This document shows, piece after piece, positions 44,201 through 51,923 of a stretch of DNA of 64,000 nt. Source of the DNA: Streptomyces althioticus (GTDB taxonomy: Bacteria > Actinomycetota > Actinomycetes > Streptomycetales > Streptomycetaceae); contig BMSW01000016.1 of NCBI GenBank assembly GCA_014649355.1, positions 113,004 to 177,003 of the forward strand. The letters run 5' to 3'. The position numbers and the translations under genes were made by a program. The notes under the pieces were generated by a model, which had not been told where the DNA came from, searched no databases, and worked only from the letters and a program-made list of their open reading frames with translations. The first letter of the stretch is position 1; each line of letters starts with the position of its first letter.

Positions 44201-44246
44201 CGCCCGCGGCACGGCGCGGCCCAGCACCGAAGGAGACCCCGCATGA
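41241..44246 (+). CDS. cvnA: conservon sensor kinase CvnA (NIT-HATPase) with repetitive tail
   Basis: 1001 residues. TM1 (about 60-80), extracytoplasmic nitrate/nitrite-sensing-like domain (about 85-350), TM2 (about 362-382), HAMP-like linker, helical region (about 450-540), and HATPase (about 570-675) with LAEIIENAAQFSPPHTRV, EVEDRGLGMG and DRLGLFVVSRLA. No standard phospho-acceptor box is clear. The last 320 residues are Pro/Ala/Arg-rich with 22-residue repeats. ATG at 41241 follows GAGGAG; the stop overlaps cvnB by ATGA. In conservons, CvnA is thought to signal to the membrane-associated CvnB-C-D complex. Confidence 0.92.
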   Translation: MRTPRRTPSTRAQAPSPPPVRGRRAHAGPPADEGPMPPTGQAGTGAPRLRGPSGPRTVRAKIICLLMVPVVSLLALWGYATVTTAQDVSRLRQVQRADAAVRTPVAEAVTALQAERAAAVRRASDTAAVGDPEFTRLAQRTDRAVARLRLGDDRTVADGEALPRAVAERLDAFVTAAERLRPLRAEVREGRAGWARTYERYTAAIDGAFRVGGALTGVQDAELGADARVLLEFARAGEALAREDAILAAARLHGSLGGERLRLFTGAVELRRTLTASAAPDLPGAARTAWNTLADGRPYAVLYTAEDKILAAGPGARAAEAVPRPTWDAAHTRVRDELRTVERHAAASVAGRADPVERGLFGPAGAAVLFGLLAAAASLVISVRIGRGLVIELVGLRDDALDIAHRKLPEAMRKLRGGGEIDIRAEAPHGPPAQDETGQVAQALGTVHRAALRAAVERAELAGGISGVFVNLARRSQVLVHRQLSLLDSMERRSEDPDELSDLFRLDHLTTRMRRHAESLIILSGAAPGRAWRKPVPLTDVVRAAVSEVEDYARVEVRQLAETSVAGAAVADLTHLLAEIIENAAQFSPPHTRVRVTGEPVGNGYAVEVEDRGLGMGKEALAEANRRITESEALDLFDSDRLGLFVVSRLAARHAVKVHLKTSPYGGTTAVVLLPTALLDERAEQERPGTPAEAPAEGQPEPREPARARSGHIPRPRAVAAPDSRRALVAPVADPPPEPRPEAHPAPSVAPRGDGSAPPESRPAARPVPRVAPGADVDAPPESRSAPRSVPRAVSSADVDGPPETRHAPRSVPHVVPGADVGAPPESRSAARSVPRVVPGADVDGPPETRHAPGPVPHVVPGADVEAPPESRSAPRPVPHADRSAPQAPRPAPHAVPRPDAGAEPESPQGAATLRLHRTEEPVGSDDLPRRVRQASLAPQLRDGRLDTPGPTPGVGRADDRTPELVRDRMAAYRDGWTRGGGRPPGAARGTARPSTEGDPA
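43497..43889 (+). repeat. 66-bp in-frame tandem repeat inside cvnA
   Basis: Units start at 43560, 43626, 43692, 43758 and 43824, with a degenerate one from 43497. Each encodes 22 residues of the form GADVDAPPESRSAPRSVPRV plus two. Units alternate between PPESRSA and PPETRHA types, implying a 132-bp higher-order duplication. Confidence 0.9.
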
Positions 44247-44677
44247 TCCAGGACCCTCGCACCGGCACAGGCCGGCACTCCGGCGCACTCGACTGGCTGC
44301 TCGACGACCTGGTGCTCCGCGTCACCGACGTACGGCACGCCGTGGTGCTGTCCGGCGACGGACTCGCCATGGGCGCCTCCGGAGGCCTCGGCCGCGAGGA
44401 CGCCGAGCACCTCGCCGCCGTCGCCTCCGGCTTCCACAGCCTCGCCAAGGGCGCCGGACGGCACTTCGGGGCCGGCGGCGTACGCCAGACCATGGTCGAG
44501 ATGGACGACGGCTTCCTGTTCGTCGCCGCGGCGGGGGAGGGCTCCTGCCTCGCCGTGCTCACCTCCGTCACCGCCGACATCGGCCTCGTGGCCTACGAGA
44601 TGGCACGCCTCGTCCGGCGCGTGGGCGAGCACCTGGACACCGCGCCGCGCGTCGCCGCACGGCCGTCGGCCGGATGA
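44243..44677 (+). CDS. cvnB: conservon roadblock/LC7 protein CvnB
   Basis: 144 residues, one roadblock/LC7 domain (about 14-125). Seen: LDWLLDDLVLRVTDVRHAVV, GREDAEHLAAVASGFHSL and RHFGAGGVRQTMVEMDDGFL. Family role: dimeric platform and probable regulator of the small GTPase CvnD. Starts within the cvnA stop codon. A close paralogue lies at 46431. Confidence 0.94.
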   Translation: MIQDPRTGTGRHSGALDWLLDDLVLRVTDVRHAVVLSGDGLAMGASGGLGREDAEHLAAVASGFHSLAKGAGRHFGAGGVRQTMVEMDDGFLFVAAAGEGSCLAVLTSVTADIGLVAYEMARLVRRVGEHLDTAPRVAARPSAG

Positions 44678-44699
44678 GACGAGGAAGCGGTCCGAGCAG

Positions 44700-45113
44700 A
44701 TGACCGACGAGACGACCGGCGCCCCGCGCGAACCGGGCAGCCAGTGGTACGACCACGAGGCCGGCCCGCTCGTACGGCCCTACGCCCTGACCGGCGGACG
44801 CACCGCACCCGGCCCCTCCGGCGTGCGCTTCGACCTGATCGCCCTGGTCACCCTGGACCCCACCGCGCCCGCCGGCGACGACGACCCGGCACTCGGCCCC
44901 GAGCACCGTGCGCTGATCGACCTGTGCCGGCCGGAGACCCAGTCCGTCGCCGAACTCGCGGCAGGCGCCGATCTGCCCGTCGGCGTCGTCCGGGTCCTCC
45001 TCGGCGACCTGCTGGAACGCGGCCGGGTCACCGTCAGCAGGCCCGTGCCGCCCGCCCAGCTGCCCGACGAACGGGTGCTCCGCGAGGTCATCGCGGGGCT
45101 GCGGGCGCTGTAG
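44700..45113 (+). CDS. cvnC: conservon DUF742 protein CvnC
   Basis: 137 residues. Seen: WYDHEAGPLVRPYALTGGRT at the N-terminus and the winged-helix-like segment with LCRPETQSVAELAAGADLPV and VRVLLGDLLERG (about 80-112). DUF742 is the standard third gene of conservons, thought to bind CvnA or CvnB. 22 nt after cvnB. Confidence 0.94.
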   Translation: MTDETTGAPREPGSQWYDHEAGPLVRPYALTGGRTAPGPSGVRFDLIALVTLDPTAPAGDDDPALGPEHRALIDLCRPETQSVAELAAGADLPVGVVRVLLGDLLERGRVTVSRPVPPAQLPDERVLREVIAGLRAL

Positions 45114-45199
45114 CGGGCGCCCGTCCCGAGCCGGCGGGCGGCGCGTCGCCCCACCCACACGGAAGAGCGTCTGAAACACCCTCACGAAAAGAGCGAACG

Positions 45200-45805
45200 A
45201 TGGTCCCCGAACACCCCGACGCCCCCGCCGGCGAGACGACGGCTCTGGCGCTGAAGATCCTGGTCGCCGGCGGTTTCGGCGTGGGGAAGACCACGCTGGT
45301 GGGCGCGGTCAGCGAGATCCGGCCGCTGTGCACCGAGGAGATGCTCAGCGAGGCCGGGCGGACGGTGGACGACACCGACGGCGTCGACCACAAGGTCACC
45401 ACGACCGTCGCCATGGACTTCGGCCGCATCACCATCCGCTCCGGGCTCTCCCTGTACCTCTTCGGCACCCCGGGACAGGACCGCTTCTGGTTCCTGTGGG
45501 ACGAACTCACTCAGGGCGCGCTCGGCGCGGTCGTGCTCGCGGACACCCGGCGGCTGGAGGACTGCTTCCCGGCGGTCGACTACTTCGAGCACCGGAAGAT
45601 CCCCTTCGTCGTCGCCGTCAACTGCTTCTCCGGCGCCCGGCGGCACGACGCGCGCGACGTGTGCCGCGCGCTCGACCTCGACCCGGGCACGCCCGTGGTG
45701 CTGTGCGACGCCCGCGAGCGCGCCTCGGGCAAGGAGGTGCTCATCCAGCTCGTCGAGTACGCCGGGCGCATGCACACCGCCCGGCTGCTCGACTCGGTGG
45801 GATGA
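45200..45805 (+). CDS. cvnD: conservon small GTPase CvnD
   Basis: 201 residues, Ras/MglA-like. G1 GGFGVGKTTLVGAV (about 25-38), G2 threonine in VTTTVAMDFG, G3 in FGTPGQDRFWFLW (about 92-104) where D-x-x-G is replaced by TPGQ as is usual for CvnD, and the base-specificity region VVAVNCFSGA (about 138-147). Family role: signalling GTPase of the conservon. Only weak ribosome-binding purines (AAAAGAG) precede the ATG. Confidence 0.93.
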   Translation: MVPEHPDAPAGETTALALKILVAGGFGVGKTTLVGAVSEIRPLCTEEMLSEAGRTVDDTDGVDHKVTTTVAMDFGRITIRSGLSLYLFGTPGQDRFWFLWDELTQGALGAVVLADTRRLEDCFPAVDYFEHRKIPFVVAVNCFSGARRHDARDVCRALDLDPGTPVVLCDARERASGKEVLIQLVEYAGRMHTARLLDSVG

Positions 45806-45818
45806 CCGCGATGGCATC

Positions 45819-45850
45819 CGCCGGCCCGCCGGCCCGCCGGCCCGCCGGCC
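45819..45850. repeat. four tandem copies of CGCCGGCC
   Basis: Perfect 8-bp units at 45819, 45827, 45835 and 45843, in the gap between the convergent cvnD and PPOX genes. Confidence 0.8.
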
Positions 45851-45887
45851 CACCGGGCGTCCTGCTCCGAGCGAGCCCGGCGCGGTG

Positions 45888-46316
45888 TCAGTCCGCCACG
45901 CCCTTTTCGGCCAGCACCTTGTCGATACTCACCCGGACCAGCAGCTCGCCCGGCACGCCGTTGCGGGCGCCGAACTCCTCCGCGCGGTCCTCGCCCATGT
46001 ACCGCGCGCCGATCCGGGCCGCCCAGTGCCGCAGCTCCTCGACGTCCTCCGACAGACGCGCCCGGCCCTCCAGGATCACGTAGGCGAAGGGCGGCCGGTC
46101 GTCGTCCACACAGAGGGCGATCCGCCCGTCACGGGCCAGGTTGCGCCCCTTCACCGTCGCCGCGCCGGTGTTGAACACCACGTCGCCACCGTCGAGCACG
46201 AACCAGACCGGCGCCAGATGCGGACGCCCGTCGGCCCGGACGGTGGCCAGTTTTCCGGTGCGGGTGCCGTGCGAGACGAACGCCCGCCACTCTTCCTCGG
46301 TCATCTTCTGTCCCAT
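45888..46316 (-). CDS. PPOX-class (pyridoxamine-phosphate-oxidase-like) F420/FMN-dependent protein
   Basis: 142 residues, split-barrel flavin-binding fold. Seen: GKLATVRADGRPHLAPVWFV (about 21-40), FNTGAATVKGRNLARDGRIA and YVILEGRARL. Family role: F420- or FMN-dependent reductases of small compounds. Start at 46316 assumed; ATGs at 46325 and 46304 are alternatives. Divergent from the second roadblock gene, with 114 bp between them. Confidence 0.85.
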   Translation of the reverse strand: MGQKMTEEEWRAFVSHGTRTGKLATVRADGRPHLAPVWFVLDGGDVVFNTGAATVKGRNLARDGRIALCVDDDRPPFAYVILEGRARLSEDVEELRHWAARIGARYMGEDRAEEFGARNGVPGELLVRVSIDKVLAEKGVAD

Positions 46317-46430
46317 GGCTCTCATCTTCCTTGCCCGCCGCCCGGTCGTGGGGAAGGCTGGCGCGGGGACCCTCCCGACCGGAGGGACGACACACGGGGC
46401 ACACGGGGACAACAGGGGGAGACACACGAC

Positions 46431-46841
46431 ATGGGGCAGAACCAGGGACTCGACTGGCTGCTGGACGACCTGACCCAGCGCGTCGAGCACGTACGGCACG
46501 CGCTGATCCTCTCGAACGACGGCCTGGTGACGGGGGCGAGCACGGGCCTGCGCCGTGAGGACGCCGAGCATCTCGCCGCCGTCTCGTCCGGGCTGCACAG
46601 CCTCGCCAAGGGCTCGGGGCGGCACTTCGGCGCGGGCGGGGTGCGCCAGACGATGGTGGAGTTCGACGAGGCGGTGCTCTTCGTGACCGCCGCCGGCTCC
46701 GGGAGCTGTCTGTGCGTGCTCAGCGGCGCCGAGGCCGACATCGGGCACATCGCCTACGAGATGACTCTGCTCGTCAACCGGGTCGGCGAGCATCTCGACG
46801 TCGACACCCGACGCCCACCGGAGCCGGGCGCGGACGTCTGA
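46431..46841 (+). CDS. second roadblock/LC7 protein, CvnB paralogue
   Basis: 136 residues. Very similar to CvnB at 44243: both have RREDAEHLAAV or GREDAEHLAAV, then a shared block with GRHFGAGGVRQTMVE. It lacks its own CvnA, C and D and is split from the conservon by the oppositely oriented PPOX gene. It looks like a duplicated cvnB that may form mixed dimers with CvnB or compete for CvnD (inference). ATG at 46431 follows GGGGGAG. Confidence 0.92.
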   Translation: MGQNQGLDWLLDDLTQRVEHVRHALILSNDGLVTGASTGLRREDAEHLAAVSSGLHSLAKGSGRHFGAGGVRQTMVEFDEAVLFVTAAGSGSCLCVLSGAEADIGHIAYEMTLLVNRVGEHLDVDTRRPPEPGADV

Positions 46842-46980
46842 CCTGCGGATCCATTGTCCGTGTGGAGGAGGCGGCGGAGGTTTTCCACAGGGTGGACACG
46901 AAGTGTGACGGAACGGCTACCGTCTTTCCCGGAGCGGGCGCAACCGGCGCCGGCCCTCCATACGCACGGGGGAGACGAGC

Positions 46981-48003
46981 ATGTCCCGACAGCGGACCAC
47001 CATCACGCAGCGCACGGTCACGGCTTTCGACACGGGTGTCGGCCAGGTCGCGGCGGCCAAGGACGATTCTTGGGTCACGACCGGCCGCGCCGCCCGGGAA
47101 CTGGGGCTGAGGCGCACCGAGTTCGACCTGGGCGTGCGACTCGGCCGCATTCGCACGGAGGCCGGAAGGGCGCCGGGGGAGCGTCGGGTCGCCCGGGCCG
47201 AGATCGAGCGGCTGCGGGCCGGCCCCGGCTTCCCCGAGGCGCTGCGCCGCAGCGTGCACGCCGTGGGCACCGCGGAAGGCGCCGACCTGCTGGGGGTGGC
47301 GAAGACCCGCTTCACCCGACTGGCGAGGCTCGGCCTCCTGGTGCCGGTGGCATTCCATCTGAACCGCTACCGCGCCGTGGTCTGGCTCTATCTCGCGGAC
47401 GAGCTACGGCTGTTCGGCGACGACGAGAAGCATGCGGCGCTGCTGACCGGGCGCATGCCCGAAGGGCTGCGCGGTCTGCTGGACTCCGGGATCGACCTGC
47501 GGCCCCGCAACTGGCGCAGCAGGCACCTGGGTTTCCTGCTCCGGGAGGCGGAGGGCCCGTGGGCCCGTGCGGGCGCGGTCGCGTCGTTCCTCGACCCGCT
47601 GCACGTGGCGCAGGTGGTGCGTGACCCGTACGACCGGTCTCGTCTCCACACGTTCCGCCGCCGTCCCCCCGGCGGTGCGAACCCCGAATCGCCGGGGGCG
47701 CGGATCGCGGCGGACCTCATGACGGCCCGGGACGACGACGAGATCGCCTGGCTGCGGGCCGACCTGGCCCGCCTGGTGGACGAGGCCAGGACCCATCACC
47801 CGGCGCCCCGGCCGTCCACGTCGTGCCGCCCGACGTCCGCGCCCGAGCCACTCGTGTCCCGCCGGCCGGTACTCGGGCCTCCACCGGCCCGACCCGCCGC
47901 GTCAGCTCGCCAGGACACCCCGGCCGCCGCCGACCGCGCCAGACGCCGAGGCCTGCTCACCCGCTGGCGCCACAGGTCCGCTCGGACAGCGACACGTCCG
48001 TGA
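46981..48003 (+). CDS. DUF6397-type protein with MerR/excisionase-like HTH
   Basis: 340 residues. Opens with an HTH-like region (about 30-80, WVTTGRAARELGLRRTEFDL), then a second similar one (about 95-120, GADLLGVAKTRFTRLARLGL). The middle is helical, and the C-terminal 90 residues are Pro/Arg-rich and likely disordered. Family name from memory; function unknown. ATG at 46981 follows GGGGGAG. Confidence 0.8.
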   Translation: MSRQRTTITQRTVTAFDTGVGQVAAAKDDSWVTTGRAARELGLRRTEFDLGVRLGRIRTEAGRAPGERRVARAEIERLRAGPGFPEALRRSVHAVGTAEGADLLGVAKTRFTRLARLGLLVPVAFHLNRYRAVVWLYLADELRLFGDDEKHAALLTGRMPEGLRGLLDSGIDLRPRNWRSRHLGFLLREAEGPWARAGAVASFLDPLHVAQVVRDPYDRSRLHTFRRRPPGGANPESPGARIAADLMTARDDDEIAWLRADLARLVDEARTHHPAPRPSTSCRPTSAPEPLVSRRPVLGPPPARPAASARQDTPAAADRARRRGLLTRWRHRSARTATRP

Positions 48004-48058
48004 GGCCGGCTGGCTGGTGCCTCGGGGCGCCCGTGACGACTCACCTTGCCGCATCCAG

Positions 48059-48211
48059 CGGCGGCCGGAGCCGCCGACGGCCCGTGTGCGGGCGGGACAC
48101 CGGATGGCGCGAGTGGCGCGGGACGCCCGTGAACGGGCGACGCCGGGCGGTTCGCTTTGCACTCGGCGGCGGCCGGAGCGGCCGGCGGCCCGCGTGCGGG
48201 CGGGACACCGG
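48059..48211. repeat. 45-bp direct repeat in a 375-bp gene-free stretch
   Basis: 48059-48103 and 48167-48211 match closely (CGGCGGCCGGAG through GCGGGCGGGACACCGG), 108 bp apart. The region 48004-48378 between the DUF6397 and TesB genes (convergent) contains nothing else I can support. Confidence 0.75.
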
Positions 48212-48378
48212 TGGCACGGGCCGGCCCGGGCGCCCGTCCGCGCGTGCCGCTTGGCGGCACGCGATGCCGCACCCAGGGGCGCCCTGCCCCGTCCAGCGTC
48301 CGTTCGCGGGCGGGGCGCCCGTGCCGTGGGTGTCCGGAGCCGCCGCAGCGTTTCGGCGCCCCCGCGCCGTCCGCGGAC

Positions 48379-49245
48379 CTACAGCGCCCGGAAGAGCCCC
48401 TCCTGCACGACCGAGACCAGCATGCGGCCCTCCCGGTCGTAGATCCGGCCGCGGGCCAGACCGCGGCCGCCCGTGGCGATGGGGGACTCCTGGTCGTACA
48501 GGAACCACTCGTCCGCACGGAACGGCCGGTGGAACCACATCGCGTGGTCCAGCGACGCCATGTCGAACCCGCGGGGACCCCACAGCGGCTCCACCGGGAT
48601 CCGCACCGCGTCCAGCAGCGTCATGTCGCTGGCGTAGGTCAGCGCGCAGGTGTGCACCAGCGGGTCGTCGCCGAGCGGCCCGACCGCACGCATCCACACC
48701 GCGCTGCGCGGCTCCGCGCCCTCGACCTCGTCCGGCTTCCAGCGCAGCCGGTCGACGTAGCGGATGTCGAAGGGCTGGCGGCGCGCCATCCGCTCCAACT
48801 GCTCCGGCAGCGCGCCCAGATGCTCCCGGATCTCGTCCGCGACCGTCGGCAGCGACTCGGGGTCCGGCACCTCGCGGGCCGGAGGCAACTGATGCTCGAA
48901 GCTCCCCTGTTCAAGCTTGTGGAAGGAGGCGGTCAGATTGAAGATCGTGCGGCCCTGCTGCACGGCGGTGACCCGGCGGGTCGTGAACGACCTGCCGTCC
49001 CGCACACGTTCCACCTGGTACACGATCGGCACCCCGGGCCGGCCCGGGCGCAGGAAGTACGCGTGCAGCGAGTGCACCGGGCGGTCGCCCTCCGTGGTGC
49101 GGCCCGCGGCGACCAGCGCCTGGCCGGCGACCTGCCCGCCGAAGACCCGCTGCAGGGACTCCTGCGGGCTGCGGCCGCGGAAGATGTCGACCTCGATCTG
49201 CTCCAGGTCGAGCAGGGCGACGAGGCTCTCGGCCGGGTTCGTCAT
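48379..49245 (-). CDS. tesB: acyl-CoA thioesterase II
   Basis: 288 residues, double hot-dog fold. Hydrolyses acyl-CoA to fatty acid and CoA. Seen: QSLQRVFGGQVAGQAL (about 27-42), RPVHSLHAYFLRPG, TRRVTAVQQGRTIF, and the second domain with SLDHAMWFHRPFRADEWFLY and GGRGLARGRIYDREGRM containing the conserved aspartate, serine/threonine and glutamine set. ATG at 49245; 19 nt after the helicase gene on the same strand. Confidence 0.93.
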   Translation of the reverse strand: MTNPAESLVALLDLEQIEVDIFRGRSPQESLQRVFGGQVAGQALVAAGRTTEGDRPVHSLHAYFLRPGRPGVPIVYQVERVRDGRSFTTRRVTAVQQGRTIFNLTASFHKLEQGSFEHQLPPAREVPDPESLPTVADEIREHLGALPEQLERMARRQPFDIRYVDRLRWKPDEVEGAEPRSAVWMRAVGPLGDDPLVHTCALTYASDMTLLDAVRIPVEPLWGPRGFDMASLDHAMWFHRPFRADEWFLYDQESPIATGGRGLARGRIYDREGRMLVSVVQEGLFRAL

Positions 49246-49264
49246 GGGTGCGTCTCCCCTGTGC

Positions 49265-51778
49265 TCACAGCTGGCCGACGTCGGTGACCCGCACGACGGC
49301 GCGGCCCTCGGCGTCGGAGGCGGTCAGATCGACCTCGGCGCTGATGCCCCAGTCGTGGTCGTCGTTCGGGTCGTCGAAAATCTGGCGGACCCGCCACAGC
49401 CCGTTCTCCGGCTGCTCGTCGATGATGAGCAGCTTGGGCCCGCGCGCGTCGGGACCGGTGCCGAGTTCCTCGTACTCGTCCCAGTACTTGTCCATCGCCT
49501 CGCCCCACGCGTCGGCGTCCCAGCCGGACTCGCCGTCCAGCTCGCCCAGCGCGTCCACCTGGTCGAGGGCGGCGAGTTCCACGCGGCGGAACATGGCGTT
49601 GCGGACCAGGACGCGGAACGCGCGGGCGTTGGCGGTGACCGGCTTGACCTGGTCGGCCTTCTCCTGGGCCTCCTCGGCGGTCATCTCCTCCGGGTTCGCC
49701 AGCTGCTCCCACTCGTCCAGCAGGCTGGAGTCGACCTGGCGCACCGTCTCGCCCAGCCAGGCGATCAGGTCCTCCAGGTCCTCCGACTTCAGGTCGTCGG
49801 GGATGGTGTGCTCCAGCGCCTTGTAGGCGCTCGCGAGGTAGCGCAGCACGATGCCCTCGGTGCGGGCCAGCTCGTAGTGGGACACCAGCTCCGTGAAGGA
49901 CAGCGCCCGCTCGTACATGTCCCGGACCACGGACTTCGGCGACAGCGGATGGTCGCCGACCCACGGGTGGGACTTGCGGTACGTGTTGTACGCGTGGAAG
50001 AGCAGCTCCTCCAGCGGCTTCGGGTAGGTGATGTCCTGGAGGCGCTCCATGCGCTCCTCGTACTCCACCCCGTCGGCCTTCATCGCGGCGACCGCCTCAC
50101 CGCGCGCCTTGTTCTGCTGGGCGGCGAGGATCTGCCGCGGGTCGTCCAGCGTGGACTCCACCACGGACACCATGTCCAGTGCGTAAGACGGCGATTCGGG
50201 GTCCAGCAGCTCGAACGCGGCCAGCGCGAACGTGGACAGCGGCTGGTTGAGCGCGAAATCCTGCTGCAGATCCACGGTGAGACGCACGATGCGCCCCTCC
50301 GCGTCCGGCTCGTCGAGCTTCTCGACGATGCCGCCGTCCAGCAGCGAACGGTAGATGGCGATCGCCCGCCGGATGTGGCGGAGCTGCTGCTTGCGCGGCT
50401 CGTGGTTGTCCTCCAACAGGTGGCGCATCGCCTCGAAGGCGTTGCCCGGCCGGGCGATGACCGACAGCAGCATGGTGTGGGTGACGCGGAAGCGGGAGGT
50501 CAGCGGCTCCGGCTCGGACCCGATGAGCTTCTCGAAGGTCTGCTCGCTCCACGCGACGAACCCCTCGGGAGCCTTCTTGCGCACCACCTTGCGGCGCTTC
50601 TTCGGGTCGTCACCCGCCTTCGCCAGCGCCTTCTCGTTCTCGATCACGTGCTCCGGCGCCTGGGCCACCACGAAGCCCTCGGTGTCGAAGCCGGCCCGCC
50701 CTGCGCGCCCCGCGATCTGGTGGAACTCACGCGCCCGCAGCGTGCGCACCCGGTTGCCGTCGTACTTGGTGAGCGCGGTGAACAGCACCGTACGGATGGG
50801 GACGTTGACGCCCACACCGAGGGTGTCGGTGCCGCAGATGACCTTCAGCAGACCGGCCTGCGCCAGCTTCTCCACCAGGCGCCGGTACTTGGGCAGCATG
50901 CCGGCGTGGTGCACGCCGATGCCGTGCCGCACGTAACGGGACAGGTTGCGGCCGAACTTGGTGGTGAAGCGGAAGTTGCCGATCAGGTCGGCGATCTTGT
51001 CCTTCTCCTCGCGCGTGCACATGTTGATGCTCATCAGCGCCTGCGCCCGCTCCACGGCCTGCGCCTGCGTGAAGTGCACGATGTACACCGGCGCCTGCCG
51101 GGCCTCCAGGAGGTCGGTCAGCGTCTCGGTGAGCGGCGTGTACCGGTACTCGTACGACAGCGGCACCGGCCGGGTCGCGGAACGGACCACCGCGGTGGGC
51201 CGGCCGGTGCGGCGGGTGAGGTCCTTCTCGAAGAAGGAGACGTCGCCGAGCGTCGCCGACATCAGCACGAACTGCGCCTGCGGCAGCTCCAGCAGCGGGA
51301 TCTGCCAGGCCCAGCCGCGGTCCCCCTCGGCGTAGAAGTGGAACTCGTCCATCACGACCTGGCCGACGTCGGCGTCCTTGCCGTCGCGCAGCGCGATCGA
51401 GGCGAGCACCTCGGCGGTGCAGCAGATCACCGGGGCGTCGGCGTTCACGGACGCGTCGCCGGTGAGCATGCCGACGTTCTCGGTGCCGAAGATCTTGCAG
51501 AGTTCGAAGAACTTCTCCGAGACGAGCGCCTTGATGGGGGCGGTGTAGAAGGTGACCTCGTCCCGGGCCAGCGCCGCGAAGTGGGCGCCCGCGGCGATCA
51601 TGCTCTTGCCGGAGCCGGTGGGCGTCGAGACGATCACGTTCGCCCCCGACACCACCTCGATCAGCGCCTCCTCCTGGTGCGGATAGAGGGTGAGCCCGCG
51701 CTCCTGCGCCCACGACTCGAAGGCTTCGTACAGGGCGTCGGGGTCGGCGTTCGGCGGCAGCTGATCGATGAGGGTCAC
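49265..51778 (-). CDS. superfamily 2 DEAD/DEAH-like helicase with DUF3516
   Basis: 837 residues. Helicase core: Q/Walker A STPTGSGKSM (about 48-57), Ib, motif II VMDEFHFYAEG (DEFH), motif III LMSATLGD, then the second RecA domain with GVHHAGMLPKYR, TDTLGVGVNVP and QIAGRAGRAGFD (motif VI). C-terminal half is DUF3516 (about 430-837). Related to Ski2/Mtr4-like RNA helicases. GTG start at 51778, with CAAGAT 6 nt upstream and no ribosome binding site. Confidence 0.92.
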   Translation of the reverse strand: MTLIDQLPPNADPDALYEAFESWAQERGLTLYPHQEEALIEVVSGANVIVSTPTGSGKSMIAAGAHFAALARDEVTFYTAPIKALVSEKFFELCKIFGTENVGMLTGDASVNADAPVICCTAEVLASIALRDGKDADVGQVVMDEFHFYAEGDRGWAWQIPLLELPQAQFVLMSATLGDVSFFEKDLTRRTGRPTAVVRSATRPVPLSYEYRYTPLTETLTDLLEARQAPVYIVHFTQAQAVERAQALMSINMCTREEKDKIADLIGNFRFTTKFGRNLSRYVRHGIGVHHAGMLPKYRRLVEKLAQAGLLKVICGTDTLGVGVNVPIRTVLFTALTKYDGNRVRTLRAREFHQIAGRAGRAGFDTEGFVVAQAPEHVIENEKALAKAGDDPKKRRKVVRKKAPEGFVAWSEQTFEKLIGSEPEPLTSRFRVTHTMLLSVIARPGNAFEAMRHLLEDNHEPRKQQLRHIRRAIAIYRSLLDGGIVEKLDEPDAEGRIVRLTVDLQQDFALNQPLSTFALAAFELLDPESPSYALDMVSVVESTLDDPRQILAAQQNKARGEAVAAMKADGVEYEERMERLQDITYPKPLEELLFHAYNTYRKSHPWVGDHPLSPKSVVRDMYERALSFTELVSHYELARTEGIVLRYLASAYKALEHTIPDDLKSEDLEDLIAWLGETVRQVDSSLLDEWEQLANPEEMTAEEAQEKADQVKPVTANARAFRVLVRNAMFRRVELAALDQVDALGELDGESGWDADAWGEAMDKYWDEYEELGTGPDARGPKLLIIDEQPENGLWRVRQIFDDPNDDHDWGISAEVDLTASDAEGRAVVRVTDVGQL

Positions 51779-51784
51779 CACCCC

Positions 51785-51790
51785 ATCTTG
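51785..51790 (-). promoter_or_regulatory. -10-like hexamer before the helicase gene
   Basis: CAAGAT on the minus strand ends 6 nt before the GTG at 51778. A second in-frame GTG lies immediately upstream at 51781. Confidence 0.4.
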
Positions 51791-51923
51791 CCTGCCCACT
51801 CGCCCGATGCGGGAATCGGCTGTCGGCTCGAAGATCACTACCGCTACGCTGTGTCGCCGGCGCAGCGTCAGCGTCCCCGGTCAACCGGGCGGCGGCGAAA
51901 GAGGAATGGGGCGGGCACAGGCC

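Noticed and set aside
45885..46430. N-terminal extension of the second roadblock protein
   Set aside because: It is antisense to the PPOX gene. The paralogue CvnB starts at the same relative point as ATG 46431.
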